A DNA stretch of 54,595 nucleotides from a virus. The stretch lies in IMG/VR virus record IMGVR_UViG_3300007760_000019, positions 1 to 54,595 of that record; one strand, written 5' to 3'. Made by a program: the position numbers and the translations under genes. This document shows positions 38,285-46,482 of the stretch, in pieces. Under the pieces are notes generated by a model. It did no database searches, was not told the origin of the DNA, and worked only from the letters and a program-made list of their open reading frames with translations. Positions within the stretch are counted from its first letter, which is position 1, and the number at the start of each line of letters is the position of its first letter.

Positions 38285-38961
38285 TATGCGCCACCATCAG
38301 CTGCCATTGACCCTATCGCCTGAGGGGCTGGGGGTGTTGATTCATCATCTGCGGCGCGTTGTGTTGCACCAACATATTTGTCATACGTTGAATCCATCAT
38401 CTCTTCAAAATATGTAGTAGTTTCTTGATCATATTTGTCAAGGAGGTAATCCTTTGCTTTATTTATAATCAGCGCTTCCATATCTAGTAAACTATCATAA
38501 TTGTCAATAAGGCGACTAACGTCGCCAGCAAAACTAGCAATATCAATGTTGGTTGACCCAACCCAATTGGGGGCGGCGGCGGCAGAAGCTTCTTCTTCAA
38601 ATAACATATCTGCCAAAGGTCGTTTATGCCACTCAACTTCAATTTCGACATCAGGTGCCACCCGCAGTGTATTATCTGCTGCAACTGTTGCTGATTTCAT
38701 TGCCTTCGTTTCAAAGTCAATAAGATAAGCTAAGATCTGATCATCAGCAGATCTGCTTAGCGTAGCTTGTTCTTCTGGACTTACATAAATGTCATCTTCA
38801 GGCTCTTCCTCTTCTGCCGGTGCATCCTCACCTCCTTCATCAGCAGCTTCTTCGCCCTCTTCTTCGGTTGCTTCTTCGCCCTCTTCTTCAGGCTCGGCCT
38901 CAAGAAGTAGATCAAACTCTTCTAAAATCAGCTTTTTCAAATGTTTTTTTGTCAAGCGCAT
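38284..38961 (-). CDS. Tag-bearing acidic head-core-like protein
   Basis: A 225-residue product starting MRLTKKHLKKLILEEFDLLL then EAEPEEEGEEA: tag and probable cut site DLLLE-A (17-21). A long Glu-rich stretch follows, then a second site DMLFE-E and a helical C-terminus. Acidic composition and repeated LxE sites suit a prohead core or scaffold protein. Confidence 0.7.
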   Translation of the reverse strand: MRLTKKHLKKLILEEFDLLLEAEPEEEGEEATEEEGEEAADEGGEDAPAEEEEPEDDIYVSPEEQATLSRSADDQILAYLIDFETKAMKSATVAADNTLRVAPDVEIEVEWHKRPLADMLFEEEASAAAAPNWVGSTNIDIASFAGDVSRLIDNYDSLLDMEALIINKAKDYLLDKYDQETTTYFEEMMDSTYDKYVGATQRAADDESTPPAPQAIGSMAADGGA

Positions 38962-38985
38962 TCTTAAACTCCTAAAACTAAATAT

Positions 38986-39531
38986 CTACCAGCGGTATCC
39001 TAAGGTAATTCCTGGATACGGAACAACGGCCTCGAGTCCAGAACCCAATTTCCACACAGCCGCAATTGGAATATAGATTTCCCCATGAAGATGTTCTCCC
39101 CACACCTTACCTAGTCCTATAGAAGGGCCGCCGGCAAGATATGTATTTTCATAATCATAGCAATCCTCATACCCATTCGGATAGTCTTCACCGGGAGGTG
39201 GGTTGGCATCGACCCATTCACATTCTTCGCCCTGGCTATACATTGCCCCAAGCCCAATCGCGACATTTAAGTAGAAATTATCATCACCCTGGATTCTTTT
39301 TCCAAATTGTGTACCTGCAAAAACAGATCCACCATCTTCCTTATTCCAAGCCGGCATTAAAGCTAACTGGCCAAACCAGCCATCCATTGCACCGCGATAT
39401 GTTAAGCCCAGGCCTGTCGTTGCACCGGCTGTAAAACCTACAGTGCTATGAAGCTGTTTTTTCTGAGTACCTGCATGGGCGCTGGTTGTTAGGGCTAATA
39501 AAAATGCACAAGCAACAACTAGTCTTTTCAT
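38986..39531 (-). CDS. Outer-membrane beta-barrel-like exported protein
   Basis: A 181-residue protein with a signal peptide (LVVACAFLLALTTSAHA-G). Alternating amphipathic strands follow (GFTAGATTGLGLTYRG, FYLNVAIGLGAMYSQG, YLAGGPSIGLGKVWG, GEIYIPIAAVWKL). It ends in ITLGYRW, the terminal aromatic typical of barrels inserted by the Bam complex. Eight strands are likely. A phage-made outer-membrane protein could block superinfection by hiding a receptor. Function is inferred only. Confidence 0.7.
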   Translation of the reverse strand: MKRLVVACAFLLALTTSAHAGTQKKQLHSTVGFTAGATTGLGLTYRGAMDGWFGQLALMPAWNKEDGGSVFAGTQFGKRIQGDDNFYLNVAIGLGAMYSQGEECEWVDANPPPGEDYPNGYEDCYDYENTYLAGGPSIGLGKVWGEHLHGEIYIPIAAVWKLGSGLEAVVPYPGITLGYRW

Positions 39532-40259
39532 GAGCTCATCACCTTGGCAATTTTCTCGGCTTTCTTAACACGTTTTTCAATAACATCCCAATCAAGCTCT
39601 TTCATCATAGCCCTAATATAGGTTTTTCTATCATTAAGATAATCCCTATAGTAAGATGTTTCAGAACAATCAAGAACAATTACAGGATATGATGATAGCG
39701 GTGCATTATTGGCCGCCAAGTCTACAACCACATTTACATAGCGGTTTAACCAAGAATTATAGACTGTCATAGCCCAGCCGCTACGAGATGATAGTGCACA
39801 TGCGATAAAATCTTTCTGCCAATCATCAAACGTTCCAAAATCTCTTTCAAGGCGCATAAATGCCAGAGAATCCATTGCCAATCGACTTTGCATATCACTG
39901 ATATTTTCAAAAAACATGCCGTGAAGAAATGCTGCATTTAGATTATATGACTCATCTACCTTAAGGTTTCGAAACTCAGAATGATTTGCATTAACATCCG
40001 ACCTGTCCGTAGCATCCAGCTTGGCACTAACTTCATTTAGTGAAGCAATGTGGTGCTCCATTACTTCAAGGTGTGCTGTCTTATTCTTATTACTAAGAAG
40101 CTCTGTTTGAAGATTGAACTTCTTTCCTTGTGTGACGTAAGCTTCTTGAAGAACCTTTTTTGCCTCTTCGGCAGAGAGCTTATCCGGGGACATACCCAGG
40201 GACTCCCTAATGGTTCGAACTAGTTCCTCGCGTGTCAATGCAGATTTATTTGATGCCAT
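39528..40259 (-). CDS. Tag-bearing Fe/Mn superoxide-dismutase-like protein, degenerate metal site
   Basis: A 243-residue protein whose first 23 residues (ALTREELVRTIRESLGM) form the virion tag. The body follows the Fe/Mn-SOD pattern: HIASLN, FLHGMFFENI (H113), FGTFDDWQKDF, SGWAMTVYNSW, VIVLDCSETSYYRDYLNDRK (D197) and DWDVIEKRV. The last His ligand, normally in WEHAYY, is Thr201 here, and the first His region is altered. It is probably not a normal dismutase. The fold may serve as a structural or binding protein in the head. The start overlaps nothing and lies one base after the upstream stop. Confidence 0.65.
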   Translation of the reverse strand: MASNKSALTREELVRTIRESLGMSPDKLSAEEAKKVLQEAYVTQGKKFNLQTELLSNKNKTAHLEVMEHHIASLNEVSAKLDATDRSDVNANHSEFRNLKVDESYNLNAAFLHGMFFENISDMQSRLAMDSLAFMRLERDFGTFDDWQKDFIACALSSRSGWAMTVYNSWLNRYVNVVVDLAANNAPLSSYPVIVLDCSETSYYRDYLNDRKTYIRAMMKELDWDVIEKRVKKAEKIAKVMSS

Positions 40260-40260
40260 G

Positions 40261-40635
40261 TTATTTAACCTCATATTCCTTTTCGAACTCTTCCTGATCA
40301 ACTATAAATATCTCATCATCTGCAGAATCCTGATTCTTAAGCTTATATCTATCAGGTGCCTGAGCTGCTAATGGATCACCGGTTGCAGGTGGTTCAACTC
40401 GTGGTTCTTCCGGAAGATTCAATGTAACCTCAAGATCACCAGACTCTGGGTCTTCCTCTACATTATCTACCGTATATTCATATTGTGTATCTTTATGACG
40501 TACTTTAAGATCCTTTCCGACGATCATATTTCCCCTATCGTCGACCATATCGGATTCATCCAAGACCTCTGTTAGTCTTTTTTTGTACTCATCTCTCATC
40601 ATTCGGATAATATCACCCTCGGTTAACATACTCAT
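40261..40635 (-). CDS. Tag-bearing small acidic protein
   Basis: A 124-residue product starting MSMLTEGDIIRMMRDEYKKR, with a likely processing site EVLDE-S (23-27). A beta domain follows (VRHKDTQYEYTVDNVEEDPE, LEVTLNLPEEPRVEPP), then an acidic tail. No family recognised. Confidence 0.6.
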   Translation of the reverse strand: MSMLTEGDIIRMMRDEYKKRLTEVLDESDMVDDRGNMIVGKDLKVRHKDTQYEYTVDNVEEDPESGDLEVTLNLPEEPRVEPPATGDPLAAQAPDRYKLKNQDSADDEIFIVDQEEFEKEYEVK

Positions 40636-40636
40636 A

Positions 40637-42430
40637 TTAGTACCCCTTAATTCCTGCTGCGCGCATCCATCGATGTCTTACCAGTTCATCTGTAGACCAG
40701 TCCGTATTATGATCAGCCATTGGGTCTGAAAATTCATCTTGAGGAGGTGTATCTAGATTTACTATACGTTCTGTTAGTAGTTGTGCATCGCGTTGTGAAA
40801 ATCCTTCTTCAAAAATATCTTGGCCAACGGCTTGATTCATTGCTAGTCTAAATGCCCGACGTGATCTTGTAGCCTTACCACCCTCGCCGGCGATGTCAGG
40901 GAAACTCTTAAGAAGCCTGGCAAGCTTCAATTTATCAAATGGGATACTCCCCAGTGCCTGTTCTGCTTTGTCAGCCATTTCATCAGCAGCCTCAATATCT
41001 TCTGGGGAAAGTTCTGCATCTTCACCTGTTAGCTCTTCATCTTCTGTTTCTCCGCCGGTGGTGATGTCTGTTACAATTTCATCTTCCATAGCATCATTAA
41101 TACCTTGGGCCACCTGTGTAAGAACAGCATTTTTGTCAACATCATCACCTAAATCGTCCGCGCCGCTCATTTTAACCAAGTCTTCAAATCCAATTTCTTC
41201 ATTTAATAAAGACATAAGGGAAAATGAATGCATGGATCGGCGTTGAAAAGATTCTTCAAAAACGACACCCTTGCCTGAAAGAACTTGCTTAAAGCCATCA
41301 ACCTTGCCGAGGTTCTGTAGGATCTTTTGTGCAGATGCACCATCATCAGTAACATCAAGGACTGCCTTTGCAATATCTTTCCATTGTTTACCTGCTGCCT
41401 CAGCATCATCTAGATTAGCCTCATCGGCAAGATCTTCTAGAGCATCTTCCGGGGCAACGTCACCGGCCTCGACTGCAGCATCAACAGCCTCGACTGCATC
41501 TGATCCATCTTTGACCCCTGCACCAGTTAGCTTCTTAAGAAAATCTGGATAGTTGTCTTCAATATACTGCATAAGATCAAAGTTTGGACGTTTTTGGGCT
41601 TCCCCTGGAGATGCTACTTTTCCGCCCTCCTCTTCAGCGGCGCCTGAAAGGTCATCCTCCATTCCGGCCATGGCTTCACCGGCTGCCTCGGCGCCTTTAT
41701 CACCTTTGGCGTCGGCCTTCTTTACCTCAGCGACCATTCCTGCCAGTTCTTCAAGCGATAGTCCCAACATATCTTCAGTAAAAACTGATTTGTCGAGCTC
41801 TTTCCCCATTTTGCCCTTAAACCACCCCACAATTTTACCAAAAAGACCTTTTGACTCCTTTGATGGAACATATGAACGCTCGATACCTGTGCGTAGGGTT
41901 TTCTCATCAGGAAAATCCCCACGTTCATCTTCACCCATTGCCGCAAGATCTTTAAGCGATTTTTGTATTATTTCAGGTTTTTGCTCTTTTGCAAATGTTG
42001 TCTTCGATAACTGACCACCGAGAAGTGCAACAGAGTTAGCAAAAGAGTCTCTAGCTTTTTGAATCTGAGTCATGGCAGCAGAAGCGGTTTGTGCACGCTT
42101 CTTCATTGTTTTTGTATCACCCTTGATTGCTAGTTTTACCATTTCACCATTATCGGGCAGCTCAGCAACTAGTTCCTGGAAGTACTTTTTAACATTTTCC
42201 ATTTTTGTGCCTGGCATGCTGCCAGCAAGGGCCTCTAAGCCTGCACGAGTTTGCTTCACCGCGGAGTCTAGTTTTTCTGCTTCATCTTCACTAACATCCT
42301 CAGTTAGCAAAAAACTCATAGAGCCATGACCTAATGACTCCTCAAGTGTAGTAAGACGATTTAGCTTATTAGAAGCTTCAATCATCATGAAGATATTTCG
42401 AAAATCCTGTTTTGTTGGACGAGTTAGCAT
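40637..42430 (-). CDS. Large scaffold/core-like protein with repeated LxE sites
   Basis: A 597-residue, strongly acidic, Ala-rich helical protein. It carries repeated processing-like sites: MMIEA (15-19), FLLTEDV (40-46), VVFEESF and QDIFEEGF. There is also a tag-like MSLLNEEIGF near the middle. AAGGAA precedes the ATG. It has features expected of a prohead core protein that is cut during head maturation. No enzymatic domain. It ends the cargo region next to the nucleotide-metabolism genes. Confidence 0.65.
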   Translation of the reverse strand: MLTRPTKQDFRNIFMMIEASNKLNRLTTLEESLGHGSMSFLLTEDVSEDEAEKLDSAVKQTRAGLEALAGSMPGTKMENVKKYFQELVAELPDNGEMVKLAIKGDTKTMKKRAQTASAAMTQIQKARDSFANSVALLGGQLSKTTFAKEQKPEIIQKSLKDLAAMGEDERGDFPDEKTLRTGIERSYVPSKESKGLFGKIVGWFKGKMGKELDKSVFTEDMLGLSLEELAGMVAEVKKADAKGDKGAEAAGEAMAGMEDDLSGAAEEEGGKVASPGEAQKRPNFDLMQYIEDNYPDFLKKLTGAGVKDGSDAVEAVDAAVEAGDVAPEDALEDLADEANLDDAEAAGKQWKDIAKAVLDVTDDGASAQKILQNLGKVDGFKQVLSGKGVVFEESFQRRSMHSFSLMSLLNEEIGFEDLVKMSGADDLGDDVDKNAVLTQVAQGINDAMEDEIVTDITTGGETEDEELTGEDAELSPEDIEAADEMADKAEQALGSIPFDKLKLARLLKSFPDIAGEGGKATRSRRAFRLAMNQAVGQDIFEEGFSQRDAQLLTERIVNLDTPPQDEFSDPMADHNTDWSTDELVRHRWMRAAGIKGY

Positions 42431-42487
42431 ATTTTATTTCCTTCTACCGATCGTGAAATGCACGCTGTACTAATATTATGTATTGTG

Positions 42488-42919
42488 CTAGGGGGTAAAC
42501 TTCCGTACAAGAAGGCCCGATTTCCTTAACACGTCCAACCCATCAGTTATCCGATATTCCTCATCGTATATAACTTCGGCAACACCAGAATTAATGATAA
42601 CTTTTGCACACATCTCACATGGAGACATTGTTACGTATATCTTCTTCTTCTGGGGATTGTTGTAATCTAGTTTTATACATGCATTTATCTCAGCATGAAT
42701 TAAGCCAGACTTTCCTGGCTCTAAAGAATCAACTTCATTTGAACCACCTTTATAGTTGCCATTATAACCCAGGGCTAAAACCTGGGTATTCTCTTCATTC
42801 ACTACAATCGCACCTACTTGAGATCTTGGGTCAATAGAACGACGGGCAATAAGGTGTGCCATCTCCATCCAAATATCATCCCACCCTGGGCGACCTTTTC
42901 TAGCTTTCTGTGTTATCAT
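42488..42919 (-). CDS. dCMP deaminase
   Basis: A 143-residue zinc-dependent deaminase that makes dUMP from dCMP. The motif HAEINA (75-80) supplies the catalytic His/Glu, and PCEMC (100-104) supplies the two zinc cysteines. The start MITQKARKG overlaps the DHH gene by 20 bases; a longer frame would overlap it by 119. In a phage with hydroxymethyl-dCMP synthesis it would balance pyrimidine pools. Confidence 0.92.
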   Translation of the reverse strand: MITQKARKGRPGWDDIWMEMAHLIARRSIDPRSQVGAIVVNEENTQVLALGYNGNYKGGSNEVDSLEPGKSGLIHAEINACIKLDYNNPQKKKIYVTMSPCEMCAKVIINSGVAEVIYDEEYRITDGLDVLRKSGLLVRKFTP

Positions 42920-43889
42920 CTCCGGGTCCAGCAAGGTGTTCCATAGTTTTGTTGTTTGGTCCTTCATCCAACTCTTCATTGATTTTTTCCTCTCCAGTGA
43001 CTGCAACCACTTCAGCATTTAATTCTTCCTCCGAGGCTAATACCTCATCCTGTACATCGAATAATTCTTCAATATTACAGTCTCCAGGAAGATTAAAGCC
43101 AGCTGCTTTGCGGTGGCCACCACCACCATATTTCTTAGCAATCTCTGATACATCTACATCATCATGAAATGCACGTAGGCTCACCTTGACATCATAATCA
43201 TTATGGTCATAATACCAAATGATTGCAAAGTCACAATCTGGCGAAAGGCGAGCACCAATCTCCGACATCCAATGTGATGCATTCACAACCAGCACATCCC
43301 TTCCTTCAAAAACGCGCTTGGATGCTTTCTCACACACTTTCTTAACAACAGTCTTTGAATATGCTAGGACATATGAGCCCCTCTTTACAGCATCATCGAA
43401 TACAGAGTCATCTTCAAATTTTTCAAATTCCTCAAACTCAAAGGGCACCATATCAAATGCAGCAGAAAATTCCTTTGAGTAAGGGAGTTCCCACTTCCAA
43501 AGGTCTCTATCTTCAATGTAGTTAATGAACTTTGGGACGTCCTTACCTGGATGAAAGAAATCCCAAGCCAACCGAGCGCCGGAGTGGGTCATATCAAATT
43601 GGGCATTTGATATATCATGTAATTCTACCACAGCGGACTTATGATGATCAATAATGATAAGATCCTTGGCATCCTTAATCATTTGCTTTGTTGTAGCATT
43701 ATTATAAGAAAAATCCAGAATTGCTACAGTTTTACCAGTTACATCCGGGGGTTTTGTTCCATGTTTACATGCAAGGTATTCGGCTTTATTTCCTAATAAC
43801 TTCCATGCAGAAAATGCAGCACCGAATCCGTCAGTACAATCTGCATGATAGATTACCAAATCTATGCTGGACGGTTCTAGCAATGGCAT
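42900..43889 (-). CDS. DHH/DHHA1 phosphoesterase
   Basis: A 329-residue member of the DHH family (RecJ/NrnA-like). The first block is IYHADCTDGFGAAF, the signature IIIDHHKS (81-83) lies in the N-terminal domain, and the DHHA1 motif GGGGHRKAAGF is near residue 258. Relatives degrade nano-RNA, oligonucleotides or cyclic dinucleotides, so it could recycle host nucleotides or remove defence messengers. The C-terminus has an acidic extension. Confidence 0.88.
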   Translation of the reverse strand: MPLLEPSSIDLVIYHADCTDGFGAAFSAWKLLGNKAEYLACKHGTKPPDVTGKTVAILDFSYNNATTKQMIKDAKDLIIIDHHKSAVVELHDISNAQFDMTHSGARLAWDFFHPGKDVPKFINYIEDRDLWKWELPYSKEFSAAFDMVPFEFEEFEKFEDDSVFDDAVKRGSYVLAYSKTVVKKVCEKASKRVFEGRDVLVVNASHWMSEIGARLSPDCDFAIIWYYDHNDYDVKVSLRAFHDDVDVSEIAKKYGGGGHRKAAGFNLPGDCNIEELFDVQDEVLASEEELNAEVVAVTGEEKINEELDEGPNNKTMEHLAGPGDDNTES

Positions 43890-43891
43890 GA

Positions 43892-44458
43892 CTAACTATC
43901 CTTTTCACGCTGGTTCATATAACTATGATGTTCCCAGCATCGTGGTTCATATAACTCTTTGCCACCAACTGCAATCTCTTCTAGGCCTTCGATTTTTCTA
44001 TGTGTATAATAAGCATCATAACCGGTAACCGTACAGACTGCTGGACATACTTCAATCTTGGTAGCCCATGGCATCATATCCCTAATTTCCTCAAAAACAT
44101 TTCCTGAGGCTGACAGTTGTAAAGATGAGACTACTATCGTCTTGCCGAGTCTAAATAGTTGCAGTAAAACTTCTGCAATCCCATTTATCATAAATGCTTC
44201 ATCGACAGCAATAACATCAAACTCATCATACGTATCTTTCAAATAATTTAGAATATCATTTCCATCCTGCACACCAACTGCAGGAAACCTGCCCCCAGAG
44301 TGTGTGCTTATCTCAACAGATGAATACCTATCATCCATTCTTGGCTTAAACGCAACTACACGGCGGTTTTGATAATGGTATCTATCAACTACAGCAAGAA
44401 GCCTTGTCGTCTTTGATCCAAACATTGGACCAGTAAAAATAATAAACTCTGGATTCAC
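43892..44458 (-). CDS. tdk: Thymidine kinase (atypical P-loop)
   Basis: A 188-residue type II thymidine kinase. The P-loop is GPMFGSKTT (10-18); the usual order is GPMFSGKS/T, so the Gly before Lys has been replaced by Ser. The rest is normal: DEAFMI (Asp-Glu of the Walker B type), then the lasso region TVTGYDAYYTHRK. The zinc-site cysteines are reduced: one Cys of the CxxC pair is lost and RCWEHH may supply the rest. The GTG start overlaps the upstream TAG (TAGTG) with GGGGGT close by; ATG starts at 44473 and 44479 are alternatives. Confidence 0.85.
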   Translation of the reverse strand: MNPEFIIFTGPMFGSKTTRLLAVVDRYHYQNRRVVAFKPRMDDRYSSVEISTHSGGRFPAVGVQDGNDILNYLKDTYDEFDVIAVDEAFMINGIAEVLLQLFRLGKTIVVSSLQLSASGNVFEEIRDMMPWATKIEVCPAVCTVTGYDAYYTHRKIEGLEEIAVGGKELYEPRCWEHHSYMNQREKDS

Positions 44459-45471
44459 TATAACCCCCACCATTCCCATGTTTTTCTAAGCCCTTCATCA
44501 AGAGAAACCTTAGGTTCATATCCTAAAACCTCATAAGCCTTAGAAATATCTGCCAAGGTATGCTTTATGTCACCTGTTCGAGCAGATGCACATACTGTCT
44601 CTATATCCCTAAACTTCCCTCGAAACTTAGCAAGTACTTCATTATTTGAATATTTTTTTCCCGTTGCAATATTCAAAATTTCACCTGCTAGTTTACCGGC
44701 AGGAGCTTCTGCTGCAAGAATATTTGCCTCTATAACATCATCAATAAAGACCATGTCTCTCGTCTGAGTCCCATCCCCATCTGATCTTAGCGGCTCATCT
44801 GTTGTAACTTTATGACACCATGCTGAAATTGCTGTAGCATATGGAGAATCGCCAAGCTGACGAGGTCCATATACATTAAAATATCTAAGGCAAACTGCCT
44901 CCAGTCCATAGAGATCGGCAAAAAGCTTAATATAGTCTTCACAAATACGTTTTTGAAGAGCGTATGGCGACTTAGGCCTCAATGTAAAAGATTCACTAAC
45001 TGGTAGCTTCCCTAGTTCACCCTCTACATCACCATATACTGCGGCCGATGACGAAAATACAACTCGATCCACATTCCCAATAGCATAATAAAGTAAACCT
45101 ACAGTCTTAAGAACATTTGTCTCTGTTGTCTCGACAGGACGCTCTACAGAATATTCAACTCGAGGATTTGCAGCAAGATGAAAAATTACATCATATGTAC
45201 CTGCCTTAATTCTATCTAAAACATATTCATGTGCAAAATCAGCCTGAATCATTAAAAGATCTGGGGCATCATCATGTACTTTATGATTATAGAAATATAA
45301 TAAATTTGCAGGAATTGTCCTAACGGCCAAGGGCTCTAAAAATACAAGGTTCCCATTTGACATGTCATCGACGCCCTCGACAGACCACCCTTCTGCAATT
45401 AACCTATGTACCAAATTGCTACCAATAAACCCGCAGCAACCGGTAACTAATGCTTTTTTCTTTTTTGTCAT
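44458..45471 (-). CDS. NAD-dependent nucleotide-sugar epimerase/dehydratase
   Basis: A 337-residue extended short-chain dehydrogenase. It has the Rossmann motif VTGCCGFIGSNL (9-20) and the catalytic SPYALQK with Tyr and Lys, preceded by SSSAAVYG. The family includes UDP-glucose 4-epimerase and related enzymes. In this operon it could supply a UDP-sugar for a glycosyltransferase. No transmembrane segment. The exact sugar cannot be told from sequence. Confidence 0.88.
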   Translation of the reverse strand: MTKKKKALVTGCCGFIGSNLVHRLIAEGWSVEGVDDMSNGNLVFLEPLAVRTIPANLLYFYNHKVHDDAPDLLMIQADFAHEYVLDRIKAGTYDVIFHLAANPRVEYSVERPVETTETNVLKTVGLLYYAIGNVDRVVFSSSAAVYGDVEGELGKLPVSESFTLRPKSPYALQKRICEDYIKLFADLYGLEAVCLRYFNVYGPRQLGDSPYATAISAWCHKVTTDEPLRSDGDGTQTRDMVFIDDVIEANILAAEAPAGKLAGEILNIATGKKYSNNEVLAKFRGKFRDIETVCASARTGDIKHTLADISKAYEVLGYEPKVSLDEGLRKTWEWWGL

Positions 45472-45481
45472 CTTCTACTCT

Positions 45482-46474
45482 CTAAAATTTGTGATATCCT
45501 ACAAAGTCGGTTGATTTAAGCAGGGATCTTTTCTCATTTTTTAGGCCAAGTTTTCCGCATCGATGAGCAGCCAGTACCTTAACCCAGTCAGTCCAATATG
45601 AATCTTCTGTCCGAAGTAACGCAGGTGCTGATTTGATAATGTCTTGTAAGACGCTGGTATCTTCTGCATTCCGAATCTCTTCCTCTAACGCAAAGAGGAG
45701 AGTCGTCGGTGGCGTAGTTGTAACCGCAGGCATTGGTCCGATTTTTCTATGCAACTCTAATGCAGTCTTAATAGCATCTTTCTGCAACATCTTCTCCACC
45801 ATTTCATAATGTCTTTCATATATGTGTAATGAATTACTCACGTGTGTATACGTGCCCACGTCAATGCCTAACTCAAAAGCCATTAGTTCTTGAAGCATTG
45901 TAAATGCTGGAATATCGTATGCAATTCCCAATATTAGATCTGAAGATCGCATATGTGCAACAAGGTGAAGCTTCTCATCCCTGATAAAGAATTGAAGCGA
46001 CAACGTACAAGGTACATCTAGCTTAGCTTCCACAGAGTCCCAAGGCGAACGAATATGCACTACTGCCCGGCGGGAATCAGGGTCATTTTTTAACTCATTT
46101 TTAATATAGTCCCATTGAGAAAATGAACCACCAGCAATGCGCGGGTGGGGTTTGAAAATTCTAGCACCATATGCAGAATTTGCAGTTTTACCATCGTCAC
46201 TAATATTCCTCCAGAATGAAGAGTAATTTGCTATCCACTCCGTCTCATTATTTCCAGATAAATACCACAATAGCTCTGCAACGACATATGTCGTAGAGAA
46301 ATTTCTCATAGGCACATAAGGTAACCGATCAAGCGGATTCGTTATAGTAAATTTGCATGCTAGTTTCTCCTTAATCGCCATCCCTCGAGGTGCAGATTCA
46401 TAATCCGGATCTTCATATACCTGCCTTGCTAAATCCAAATAGCATGATGTAAAATCTTCATATACGTTACTCAT
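45482..46474 (-). CDS. ThyA-family enzyme, probable dCMP hydroxymethylase
   Basis: A 330-residue member of the thymidylate synthase fold. Present are the catalytic Cys156 (DVPCTLSLQ), Arg pair DSRRAVV, RSSDLILG (the R-x-x-D element) and HIYERH (H217, Y219). Thymidylate synthases have Asn in the block FNIPSY; here the block is YDIPAF, with Asp187. That Asn-to-Asp change is the established hallmark of dCMP hydroxymethylases such as T4 gp42, which recognise cytosine. It therefore probably makes 5-hydroxymethyl-dCMP. A plain dUMP methylase is the less likely alternative. Confidence 0.8.
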   Translation of the reverse strand: MSNVYEDFTSCYLDLARQVYEDPDYESAPRGMAIKEKLACKFTITNPLDRLPYVPMRNFSTTYVVAELLWYLSGNNETEWIANYSSFWRNISDDGKTANSAYGARIFKPHPRIAGGSFSQWDYIKNELKNDPDSRRAVVHIRSPWDSVEAKLDVPCTLSLQFFIRDEKLHLVAHMRSSDLILGIAYDIPAFTMLQELMAFELGIDVGTYTHVSNSLHIYERHYEMVEKMLQKDAIKTALELHRKIGPMPAVTTTPPTTLLFALEEEIRNAEDTSVLQDIIKSAPALLRTEDSYWTDWVKVLAAHRCGKLGLKNEKRSLLKSTDFVGYHKF

Positions 46475-46482
46475 AAAATCCC

